A stretch of DNA of 48,530 nt from JANXUC01 sp043782485 (GTDB taxonomy: Bacteria; Acidobacteriota; Terriglobia; Terriglobales; Acidobacteriaceae), in NCBI GenBank assembly GCA_043782485.1, contig JAYWAL010000015.1:1-48530 (forward strand). The letters run 5' to 3'. The notes under the pieces are model-generated. The model saw nothing but the letters and a program-made list of their open reading frames with translations. It did no database searches and was not told the DNA's origin. Positions within the stretch are counted from its first letter, which is position 1; each line of letters starts with the position of its first letter. Shown here piece by piece: positions 41,311 to 48,530 of the stretch. The position numbers were made by a program, and so were the translations under genes.

Positions 41311-43587
41311 ATGAAGCCCCTCCTGATCCTCCTATTCACCACCACGCTCCTAGCCCAAAAGCCCCTCACCATCGAAGCCATCACCGCCGAAGGCGGCTTA
41401 ACCGGTCGCCCTCCCGAAGCCTTCCAGTGGAGCCCCGACAACTCCCGCCTGACTTTCGTCCAGCGCGACGACTCCGGCGAGCACGGCGAACTCTGGTCCA
41501 TCGACGCCGCCACCGGCCAGAAAACCGTTTTAGTCACCGAGGCCAATCTCTCCCGCCTCGCCCCGCCCCTCAGCAAAATTCAAGATGAACGCGAAAAGGA
41601 GCGCCTCTCCCGCTACGGCGTCGCCGCCTACCAATGGGCGCCCGACTCGCAACACATCCTCTTCGACTCCCACGGTCAACTCTGGCTCTATCGTTTAGAT
41701 AACGGAACAGCCGTCCAGTTCACCTCCAGCCCTGACCCCTCCACTGACCCCAAGTTCTCCCCCGACGGCAAATTCGTCTCCTTCGTCCGCGACCACAGCC
41801 TCGTCATCGAACGCGTCGACGGCATGAAGGAAGGCGGCATGAGGATTCACCGCAAGAAGGACAAATCCGACACCGGCACCGAAGACGAAAATATTCTCAA
41901 CGGCGAAGTCGATTGGGTTTACGAAGAGGAGCTCAGCGTCCGCAGCAACCAGTTCTGGTCCGCCGATAGCCGCAAAATCGCCTTCCTCCAAATGGATGAA
42001 GCCCCCGTCCCCACCTACCCCATCACTGACTGGCTGCCCACCCACCCGCGCGTGGAAAAAGAAAAATATCCCAAAGTCGGCGACCCCAATCCCACCGTCC
42101 GCCTCGGCGTCGTCGATGCCAGCAACAGTAAGGTTAAATGGATCACTCCATTTCCAGAAGAAGAAGCACCCAATGTCTACCTTCCCCGCTTCGGCTGGGC
42201 GACCCCAAACGTGGTCTGGGCGCAGGTCCTCAACCGCCGCCAGGATCACATCGATCTCTACTTCATCGACACCGATTCCGGCCGCTCCCGCAAAGTGTTA
42301 AGCGAAACCAGCGACGCCTGGATCAACATCAACGACGATTTCCGTATTCTTAAAACAGAAAACTACCCTGCCAACCGCTTCCTCTGGACCAGTTGGCGCG
42401 ACGGTCACACCCACATCTACCTCTACAGCTTCAACCCCAGCGACCCCACCTCCGCCGATGCCAAACTCGAACGCCAGCTCACCCAGGGCGACTTCGAAGT
42501 CCTCACCGTCGAAGCCGTAAACGCGACCAGCTCAGACGCCACCACCCAAATCCTCTTCACCGCCACCACCGACGCCAGCCGCCAGCAGCACGTCTTCTCA
42601 GTCCAGCTCAACGGCGAAGGCCTTCATCAGCTAATTCCTGATTCAGGAACGGAACACGCCGAGTTCTCCGACAATGGCCAGCACTTTCTGTCATCCATCT
42701 CCAGCACCTTGCAGCCGCCCGCTCGCTCGCTCTGTTCCCTGGACGGAATCTGCAAAAAGTTCTGGGAATCCCGCAGCCTCGCCGAATACTCTCTCACCCC
42801 GCCCAGGAATCTTGATTTCAAAGCCGAGGACGGCACCCCGCTCCACGCCCAACTCCTTCTCCCTGTCACCACCACCGCAAAAATTCCTTTAGTCGTCTAC
42901 ATCTACGGCGGCCCCGCCGGACAGACCGCCGCTGACTCCTGGGACGGCTTCATCGGCCTCTACCACCAATACCTAGTCCACCACGGCTTTGCCGTCTTCA
43001 CCCTCGACAATCGCGGCACGCCCAACCGCGACAAAAAATTCCTCGCTGCCCTCAAAGGCCAGTTCGGAGCCGTCGAACTTCGCGACCAGCTCGGCGCGCT
43101 CAACGAACTCTTCACCCTGTATCCGCAACTCGACAAAGACCGTACTGCCATCTGGGGATGGAGCAACGGCGGCTCCATGACCCTCTACGCCATGACCCAC
43201 TCCGAAGTTTTCAAAGCTGGAATATCCGTTGCCCCCGTCACCGATTCCCGCAATTACGACACCATCTACACCGAGCGCTACCTCGGCCTTCTCCCTGAAG
43301 CCGCCAAAGCCTACGACGACACTTCCGAACCTAAAGTCGCCGCCAACCTCCACGGCGCTCTACTCCTGGTCCACGGCACCAGCGACGACAATGTCCATTT
43401 CCAGAACACCATCCAAATGATCGACGCGCTTATCAAAGCCGGAAAGCAATTCAACCTGATGCTCTACCCCAACAAAACCCACGGCATCAGCGGCCCCGCA
43501 GCCCAGGCCCACCTCCTCCACGCCATGGAAAACCACCTAACCCGCGAACTGATGCCAGGAAAGGCGGTTCAAGCTGACAGCCGATAG
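41311..43587 (+). CDS. Dipeptidyl-peptidase IV-like S9 serine peptidase
   Basis: A 758-residue exported peptidase (signal peptide MKPLLILLFTTTLLA) of the S9B group. The beta-propeller N-terminal domain is followed by an alpha/beta-hydrolase domain. Catalytic residues: Ser618 in GWSNGGS, Asp692 in HGTSDDNVHFQ and His724 in KTHGISG. The motif DWVYEEE at 201-207 is the double-Glu substrate anchor of DPP-IV, which binds the free N-terminus of X-Pro substrates, so dipeptidyl-peptidase activity is likely. Asn replaces the usual Tyr after the nucleophile Ser. The last codons (about 43570-43587) overlap a short intergenic repeat, which supplies the stop. Confidence 0.95.
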   Translation: MKPLLILLFTTTLLAQKPLTIEAITAEGGLTGRPPEAFQWSPDNSRLTFVQRDDSGEHGELWSIDAATGQKTVLVTEANLSRLAPPLSKIQDEREKERLSRYGVAAYQWAPDSQHILFDSHGQLWLYRLDNGTAVQFTSSPDPSTDPKFSPDGKFVSFVRDHSLVIERVDGMKEGGMRIHRKKDKSDTGTEDENILNGEVDWVYEEELSVRSNQFWSADSRKIAFLQMDEAPVPTYPITDWLPTHPRVEKEKYPKVGDPNPTVRLGVVDASNSKVKWITPFPEEEAPNVYLPRFGWATPNVVWAQVLNRRQDHIDLYFIDTDSGRSRKVLSETSDAWININDDFRILKTENYPANRFLWTSWRDGHTHIYLYSFNPSDPTSADAKLERQLTQGDFEVLTVEAVNATSSDATTQILFTATTDASRQQHVFSVQLNGEGLHQLIPDSGTEHAEFSDNGQHFLSSISSTLQPPARSLCSLDGICKKFWESRSLAEYSLTPPRNLDFKAEDGTPLHAQLLLPVTTTAKIPLVVYIYGGPAGQTAADSWDGFIGLYHQYLVHHGFAVFTLDNRGTPNRDKKFLAALKGQFGAVELRDQLGALNELFTLYPQLDKDRTAIWGWSNGGSMTLYAMTHSEVFKAGISVAPVTDSRNYDTIYTERYLGLLPEAAKAYDDTSEPKVAANLHGALLLVHGTSDDNVHFQNTIQMIDALIKAGKQFNLMLYPNKTHGISGPAAQAHLLHAMENHLTRELMPGKAVQADSR

Positions 43588-43595
43588 CCGACAGC
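43570..43595. repeat. Short intergenic repeat at the S9/MBL junction
   Basis: AGCTGACAGCCGATAGCCGA beginning at 43572; matches, with two differences, the complement of 33622-33645. It covers the last codons and stop of the S9 peptidase. Confidence 0.5.
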
Positions 43596-43598
43596 GGA

Positions 43599-44437
43599 GT
43601 GCTACTCTTGGCCACTTCGAACTCAGCATCATCTCCGACGGCACCTACTACCTGGACGGCGGAGCCTTCTTCGGCGTCGTCCCCAAAGTCCTCTGGGAGC
43701 GCCGCGTCCAAGCCGACGAAAAGAACCGCATCACCACCGGCCTGAACTCCCTCCTGATCCGCACCGGCGACAAAAATGTCCTCGTCGAAACCGGCATCGG
43801 CAACAAGCTCACCGAAAAGCAGCAAGCCATCCACGGCAACCACGCCCAACTCCTTGACAACCTCCACCAGACCGGCCTGGGCCCGGACGACATCGACGTC
43901 GTCATCAATTCCCATCTCCACTTCGACCACTGCGGCTGGAACACCATCCGCCACAACAACCAAATCGTCCCCACATTTCCAAAAGCGAAATACTACGCCC
44001 AGGCCGGAGAATACGAACACAGCCTCTTGCAACTCGATCGCGATAAAGTCAGCTACCTCGACGACAACTACGGCCCCCTAATCCGTAGCGGCCAAATGAC
44101 CCTCCTCCGCGGCGACGCCGAAATCCTCCCCGGCATCCGCACCCGCATTTACCCCGGCCACACCGCCAATATGCAAGCCATCCTCATCGAAAGCCAGGGC
44201 CAAACCGCCTGCTTCACCGGCGACCTCATCCCCACCACCTTCCACCTCGACCCCACCTGGGTCATGGCCTTCGACCTTGACCCACTGGCAACCATCGAAA
44301 ACCGAAAACGCCTCTACGCCGAAGCTCTCCCCAACAACTGGCTCCTAATCTTCACCCACGATCCCAAAATCCCCATGGCCCATGTTCGCAAAACAGAAGA
44401 AGGCAAACTAATCGCCATCCCAACTACTCTCCGCTAG
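43599..44437 (+). CDS. Metallo-beta-lactamase-fold hydrolase with apparent frameshift at its start
   Basis: A complete MBL protein reads from about 43607 (LGHFELSIISDGTYYLDGGAFFGVVPKVLW...) to 44437 with the metal motif INSHLHFDHCGWN and a later YPGHTANMQAILIES and FTGDLIP. The frame has no ATG, GTG or TTG before codon 44027, where only the C-terminal half would be made. A GTG at 43599 with GGA upstream is in another frame; one missing base near 43605 would give the usual start MLxLGHFEL. Sequencing error, recent mutation or a non-standard start are all possible. A repeat lies immediately upstream. The family includes lactonases and related hydrolases; substrate unknown. Confidence 0.78.
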
Positions 44438-44483
44438 CCCAGGCAAAAGATCTCTGGTGACACAAAAACTCTCACCCCAAAAA

Positions 44484-44518
44484 AATCTTGTCATTTCGAC
44501 CAAGAGGAATCCGCTCTA
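44484..44518. repeat. TGTCAT-type intergenic repeat fragment
   Basis: CTTGTCATTTCGACCAAGAG, related to the left arm of the palindrome at 32729 (TTGTCATCCCGACCAACG), lies between the MBL gene and the HAD phosphatase gene. Confidence 0.4.
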
Positions 44519-44579
44519 GCTCTAGGCTCAACCACCGGCATCCCCAACGACCCCACACTCACCGCTAGTACAATAACCC

Positions 44580-45200
44580 ATGATTCTCCAACTACCCCCA
44601 GGCCCCTTCTCCGCCTACCTCTTCGACTGCGACGGCACCATCGCCGACTCCATGCCCCTGCACTTAATCGCCTGGCAACAGTCGTTAGCAGAATGGAACT
44701 GCCCCTTCCCCGAAGCCACGTTCTACGCCTGGGGCGGCAAGCCCATCGCGGAAATCATCTCCACTCTCAACACGCAACACAATCTCAAAATGCCAGTCGA
44801 ACAAGTAGCCCACCGCAAAGAGCTCCTCTACTTCGAACTGCTCCCCCAGCTCAAGCCCGTCCCAGAGGTTTTAGAACACATCCACTCCCAGCACGGGAAA
44901 ATCCCCTTCGCGGTAGTCTCCGGCAGCACCCGCGAATCCGTCGACGCCTCTCTCCAAGCTCTCCGTCTCCAGGACCATTTCGACGCCTACGTCTGCGCCG
45001 GAGACTACATCCATAGCAAACCCCACCCAGAACCCTTCCTGCTAGCCGCGACCAAGCTAGGCATCCCCCCAGAACTCTGCCTGGTCTTCGAAGACACCGA
45101 CTTAGGCATCCAATCCGCAAAAGCCGCAGGCATGGCGTCGGTAAAGGTCCCCCAACCCCACGAGCGCGCACCCGCCTGCGGGCTCTTGTTCGAAAAATAG
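44580..45200 (+). CDS. HAD-superfamily phosphatase (beta-phosphoglucomutase-like)
   Basis: A 206-residue cytosolic HAD enzyme. Motif I is FDCDGTIADS with Asp16 as nucleophile and Asp18 as acid/base. Motif II is VVSGSTRESV, Lys of motif III is in SKPHPEPF, and motif IV is FEDTDLGIQSAKAAGM with two acidic residues. The alpha-helical cap after motif I (MPLHLIAWQQSLAEWNCPFPEATFYAWGGKP) places it in the subclass I group with beta-phosphoglucomutase and sugar-phosphate phosphatases. The substrate cannot be told. The stop is 22 bp from the convergent FG-GAP gene. Confidence 0.92.
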   Translation: MILQLPPGPFSAYLFDCDGTIADSMPLHLIAWQQSLAEWNCPFPEATFYAWGGKPIAEIISTLNTQHNLKMPVEQVAHRKELLYFELLPQLKPVPEVLEHIHSQHGKIPFAVVSGSTRESVDASLQALRLQDHFDAYVCAGDYIHSKPHPEPFLLAATKLGIPPELCLVFEDTDLGIQSAKAAGMASVKVPQPHERAPACGLLFEK

Positions 45201-45222
45201 AAGTAACCAAATACAACCACGC

Positions 45223-47238
45223 CTACTTCACCACCAACGTAACCTTAGCCGAGTGCGTCAAACTCCCCGACGTCCCCGTCAACGTCAGCGTATAAGTTCC
45301 CGGCGGAGTTCCGCTCGGTGGCGGAGGTGGCGGCGCCGCACTCGAGTGCCCCCCACAACCCCCCATCAGCGCAACCGTAAGCAATGCCACGGACGTTGGT
45401 GCCCAGGTCCGCAAAGGAATCCGCCTCAGCCAAAGCATCATCCAGCCCATCAACACCGGCACCACCATCCATCCTAACCACCCGCCCCGTGGCCCATCCA
45501 TAGATATTGGTACTCCTACGCCGCCAGCCTTGGTTGCTGCGGTAGTTGTCACCGGCAGGCTGAAACTAAACACGGACGAAGCAAACACCAGAATCGGCGC
45601 ACCCGGCAAGCAGGTCGCCAGTCTTGGCACACCGGTGCATGTCAGCGTCACCGTTCCCAGAAACCCGTTCAGCGACGGAAGCTGAATGGAATAATTCGCG
45701 GTGCCCCCTGCCGTCACCGTTAACGACGGGTTCGTCGCCGTCAGCGCAAAGTCGGGACTCGGGCCCCCAACCGACTGTTGCAGGATGGAGATCCTGGAAG
45801 AGGGAGTGCTCGGTGCCGCGAGGTCCAGCTTCCCGTCGCCATTGAAGTCCCCCGGAGCCATGTAGTAAAGATCGCTCGGCAGCAGCCGAGTAAAGTCCGT
45901 CGGTGTAAATGTTCCGTCCCCATTTCCCAGCATCACGGAAACATAGTCAATCAGCGTCAGGTATTGCACGTTCAGGATCGCCAGCACCAGATCCGTCTTG
46001 CCATCCCCGTTAAAATCCCCACCCGCCATAAAATCGGTGTGAGTCTGATCGGTGGCTACGCCACAGCAGTTGCTCACCGGGGTGAAGGTTCCGTCACCGT
46101 TGCCCAGTAAAACAGCGACCGTGCTGTTGCCGCGACCCGCCGAGGCTAGGTCCAACTTCCCATCGCCGTTGAAGTCCCCCACCACCAGCGAGGGGCCAGC
46201 CGCACCCACTGGCGAAGCTGCCGCCGCAAACGTTCCATCTCCATTGCCTAACAAAATCGAAACAGCGGTGCTGTCGAAATCCTGCACCGCCAAATCCAGT
46301 TTGCCATCCCGATTGAAGTCCCCTACGCCAATCGCAAACGGAGCCAGCCCGTCCGTCCGCACCAGAGTTCCTGCCGTAAACGTCCCATCCCCATTGCCGA
46401 GCAGAATGCTCAGCGTCCCATCTGCTGAATTCGCCACTGCCAGATCTAGCTTCTGATCCGCGTTAAAGTCCCCAAAAGCCAAGCTGACTGGGCCGCCTCC
46501 CACGTTAATCGGCGATCCAGACGCGATGGCAAAGGTTCCATCTCCGTGGCCCAAAAGAATAACAACTTTGTTATTGCTATAGTCCGCCGCCGCCAAGTCC
46601 TGCTTTCCGTCACCATTCATATCCCCAGCCGCGAGCGCACCCGCCGCTGCCACCTGCGGAGAATTCCCCGCCGCCGTAAACGTGCCATCTCCGTTGCCTA
46701 ACAGAATGCTGATAAAAGCTGGGGTCTGCGAATTCAAAATTCCCACGGCCATATCCAGCTTCCCATCCCCGTTAAAATCCCCAGTCGCAATCGGGCCTGG
46801 CTCACTCGGAAATTGCCCAGTACCGGTCACATTGATCGGCGACCCTGGCGCGTCCGAATAGAACATGCCTGTGCTCGAAGCCACCACGGGAAAATAGACA
46901 GTGTTCGACGCCGTAGCCGTTCCAGGATTGACTACCGTCACCGACGCCGTACTCGCGGTGAGCAAATCCCCTGCTGGCACGAATGCCATCAATGTGGAAT
47001 TCGAGACAAAAGCGGTCACTAGCGGCGCCCCATTCCAGTTGACAGTCGCGCCAGAAGCCAGCCCGGTGCCGTGCACCGTAAGGTTAAATCCCGCACTACC
47101 AGGCGCCACCGCTCCAGGAACCAACGGCTGATTCAAGAAAGGAACTGAGGCCTGCGCAACCGCCACTTCAAGTCCATTCAACGCGCAGACAGCAAACAAG
47201 CCCGCAATCCAGATCTTTACGAACACAGAACGGCCCAT
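45223..47238 (-). CDS. FG-GAP/VCBS repeat surface protein with IPT/TIG N-terminus
   Basis: A 671-residue exported protein (signal peptide MGRSVFVKIWIAGLFAVCALNGLEVAVA). Residues about 30-120 look like an IPT/TIG Ig fold (GAVAPGSAGFNLTVHGTGLASGATVNWNG). Seven FG-GAP-like units follow (about 148-490), each with a calcium-type loop GDFNGDGKLDLA and the partner phrase SILLGNGDGTFT; these form a beta-propeller. Then comes an Ig-like part (FALTATNPSLTVTAGGTANYSIQ), a hydrophobic pair of segments (about 580-635, WMVVPVLMGWMMLWL ... SVALLTVALMGGCGG), a Pro6 run and a last Ig-like strand set (TYTLTLTGTSGSLTHSAKVTLVVK). It probably mediates binding at the cell surface. Confidence 0.92.
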   Translation of the reverse strand: MGRSVFVKIWIAGLFAVCALNGLEVAVAQASVPFLNQPLVPGAVAPGSAGFNLTVHGTGLASGATVNWNGAPLVTAFVSNSTLMAFVPAGDLLTASTASVTVVNPGTATASNTVYFPVVASSTGMFYSDAPGSPINVTGTGQFPSEPGPIATGDFNGDGKLDMAVGILNSQTPAFISILLGNGDGTFTAAGNSPQVAAAGALAAGDMNGDGKQDLAAADYSNNKVVILLGHGDGTFAIASGSPINVGGGPVSLAFGDFNADQKLDLAVANSADGTLSILLGNGDGTFTAGTLVRTDGLAPFAIGVGDFNRDGKLDLAVQDFDSTAVSILLGNGDGTFAAAASPVGAAGPSLVVGDFNGDGKLDLASAGRGNSTVAVLLGNGDGTFTPVSNCCGVATDQTHTDFMAGGDFNGDGKTDLVLAILNVQYLTLIDYVSVMLGNGDGTFTPTDFTRLLPSDLYYMAPGDFNGDGKLDLAAPSTPSSRISILQQSVGGPSPDFALTATNPSLTVTAGGTANYSIQLPSLNGFLGTVTLTCTGVPRLATCLPGAPILVFASSVFSFSLPVTTTAATKAGGVGVPISMDGPRGGWLGWMVVPVLMGWMMLWLRRIPLRTWAPTSVALLTVALMGGCGGHSSAAPPPPPPSGTPPGTYTLTLTGTSGSLTHSAKVTLVVK

Positions 47239-47488
47239 GGGGGAACCTCTCGCTCGACTATACAGGTTGGGCAGGCGGAAAAAGCAAAAGAAGCGGTCGT
47301 TCCAGAGCCAGCTTTGGGGAGGGCTACGTTGGTGCGGTGACCAGTGTTTCGAAGGTGTATGCGTAGAGCATGGAAGAACTTGGAGGCCGGTCCGGCAGGG
47401 TAGAGCAGGCCTTCAGGCCCGCGTTGAGGCGGAAAATAATTAGGGGCTTTAGCCCCTGTGGTAAAGGTTTGATTTCGAAAAGAGCTTC

Positions 47489-48046
47489 GTGGCAGAAGCA
47501 GGATTCGTATCAGGCCACTGCTTTAGCGGTGGCGCAAGCGCCTTGATTCGCGTGCGCCTTCCGGCGCTGGATTGGAACACCGACGTCGACCACTGGCTGG
47601 CAGCCCGTGGCAGAAGCAGGATTCGTATCAGGCCACTGCTTTGGCGGTGGCGCAAGCGCCTTGATTCGCGTGCGCCTTCAGGCGCTGGATTGGAACACCG
47701 ACGTCGGCCACTGGCTGACAGCCCGTGGCAGAAGCAGGATTCGTAACAGGCCACCGCTTCAGCGGTGGCGTAAGCGCCTTGGTTCGCGTGCGCCTTCAGG
47801 CGCTGGATTGGAACACCGACGTCGACCACTGGCTGACAGCCCGTGGCAGAAGCAGGATTTGTATTAGGCCACGGCTTTAGCGGTGGCGTGAGCGCCTTGA
47901 TTCGCGTGCGCCTCCAGGCGCTGGAGTGGAACACCGACGTCGACCACTGGCTGACAGCCCGCGGCAGAAGCAGAATTTGTATTAGGCCACGGCTTTAGCG
48001 GTGGCGCAAGCGCCTTGATTCGCGTGGGCCTTCAGGCGCAGGAGTG
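47489..48046. repeat. Tandem array of a 118-bp palindromic unit, about 4.7 copies
   Basis: Units begin GTGGCAGAAGCAGGATTCGT at 47489, 47607, 47725 and 47843, and GCGGCAGAAGCAG at 47961, an exact 118-base period. Each has three palindromes: GCCACYGCTTYAGCGGTGGC, GGCGCAAGCGCC and GCGCCTTCAGGCGC, plus CGACGTCG. Copies are highly similar; the fifth decays near its end. The period is not a multiple of three, so coding is unlikely. Confidence 0.92.
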
Positions 48047-48234
48047 TGAACTAGGATTTTGACCATAGACTGCTAGAACCGCTCTCGCAAATAATTAGTC
48101 TCCGGTAAGTCACGGCTTTAGCCGTGACACCAAGGGCCTAAACGACCTGGGGCTTTAGTCCGCGATGGAGCCACGGGTGTCCCCGCTCGTGCGCGCAACC
48201 AAAAAGCCCCGTATCCCTGGAGCGACACCTTTCA

Positions 48235-48292
48235 GGCGGCGCAGCACTCCTGCGCTGCGATAAGCGCTCTGTAATTAGGGGCATGAGAACTT
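48235..48292. repeat. Dispersed palindromic repeat element (copy 3, partial)
   Basis: GGCGGCGCAGCACTCCTGCG at 48235, with the palindrome GCAGCACTCCTGCGCTGC, followed by GCGATAAGC as in the other copies. It directly precedes copy 4. Confidence 0.6.
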
Positions 48293-48530
48293 CTTGCAAA
48301 TGCTAGACACGGTAGCACCGGGCTTCAGCCCGGTGACACAGCCCTAAAAATATGGGGCTTCAGCCCCCGCGGTGAGGTGTGGGTCACCCACCATGACTTT
48401 TTCAGCAGATGCAGGAAAAGTCGAAGGAGCCAAGCCTTTGGGCGGCGCAGCACTTCAGAGGGTGCGATATAGCCGTTGAAATGGGAGCGCTTCAGAGAGT
48501 GCATGAGAACTCCATGCCAATGCCAGACAC
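48293..48530. repeat. Dispersed palindromic repeat element (copy 4, runs off the window)
   Basis: Begins CTTGCAAATGCTAGACACGG and repeats the order of copy 2: CCGGGCTTCAGCCCGG, GGGGCTTCAGCCCCC, then GGGCGGCGCAGCACTTCAGA, where the palindrome is degenerate. Its last bases (CCAATGCCAGACAC) restart the unit, suggesting another tandem copy beyond the window. Confidence 0.7.

Larger units (their letters stand above)
47239..48530. repeat. Gene-free repeat region at the end of the window
   Basis: Almost 1.3 kb without a convincing gene; the open frames here lie on repeats. It contains palindromes (for example GGGGCTTTAGCCCC near 47443-47456 and TCACGGCTTTAGCCGTGA near 48109-48126), the 118-bp tandem array, and two copies of the composite element. 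The region continues past the window edge. Confidence 0.8.

Noticed and set aside
47489..47934. Protein-coding frames and CRISPR array in the tandem repeats
   Set aside because: The 118-bp period shifts frame each unit, and there are no short identical repeats with unique spacers.

Overview
The window looks like chromosomal DNA of an acidobacterium, probably class Terriglobia (Koribacter/Sulfotelmatobacter-like). This is inferred from gene content and style: high-GC coding DNA, secreted TonB-C-domain proteins, S8 proteases ending in VVWG repeats, an FG-GAP protein with a Pro-rich/Ig-like tail, and several families of palindromic intergenic repeats. No rRNA, tRNA, CRISPR array, insertion sequence or prophage gene was seen.

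Layout. 1-7.2 kb: end of a CBS-domain protein, serA, a class V aminotransferase next to it (a plausible serine-pathway partner), a YqeY protein, small zinc/basic proteins, mscL and a secreted TonB-C protein. 7.2-10.2 kb: dnaN and dnaA on the minus strand with a 436-bp gap holding degenerate DnaA boxes, a candidate replication origin; recF, rpmH and rnpA are absent here. 10.6-18.6 kb: a polytopic membrane protein, a secreted charged protein, two tandem subtilisin-like proteases (the first with a decayed, frameshifted 5' end) and a Tat-exported amidase. 18.8-22 kb: gyrA, a secreted esterase-like hydrolase and a cupin protein. 23-27.6 kb: two exported thioredoxin-fold proteins, mnmG and a CADD-type (pABA-forming oxidase) protein. 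27.8-33.6 kb: moaA with a structured leader, a small lipoprotein, then an electron-transfer-flavoprotein cluster on the minus strand (etfB, etfA, an orphan HicB-like gene, ETF:quinone oxidoreductase) that would pass electrons from acyl-CoA dehydrogenases to quinone. 33.7-38.5 kb: two related secreted proteins and gyrB. 39-45.2 kb: an M13 metallopeptidase, a DPP-IV-type S9 peptidase, a metallo-beta-lactamase-fold hydrolase with a damaged start, and a HAD phosphatase. 45.2-48.5 kb: a large FG-GAP surface protein and 1.3 kb of gene-free repeat DNA.

The most unusual parts are not conventional genes. They are (i) a 118-bp palindrome-rich unit, tandemly amplified almost five times at 47489-48046 and present singly at 31351-31472 exactly where an orphan HicB gene ends; (ii) composite dispersed repeats at 27.6, 38.6 and 48.3 kb; (iii) a long palindrome splitting etfB from etfA; (iv) a structured leader with a terminator-like hairpin in front of moaA; and (v) the paired VVWG-repeat proteases. 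GyrA carries Leu at the position equivalent to E. coli Ser83, and gyrA and gyrB share an almost identical extended -10 promoter.

All functional statements rest on reading motifs by eye and on family knowledge; no database search was run.
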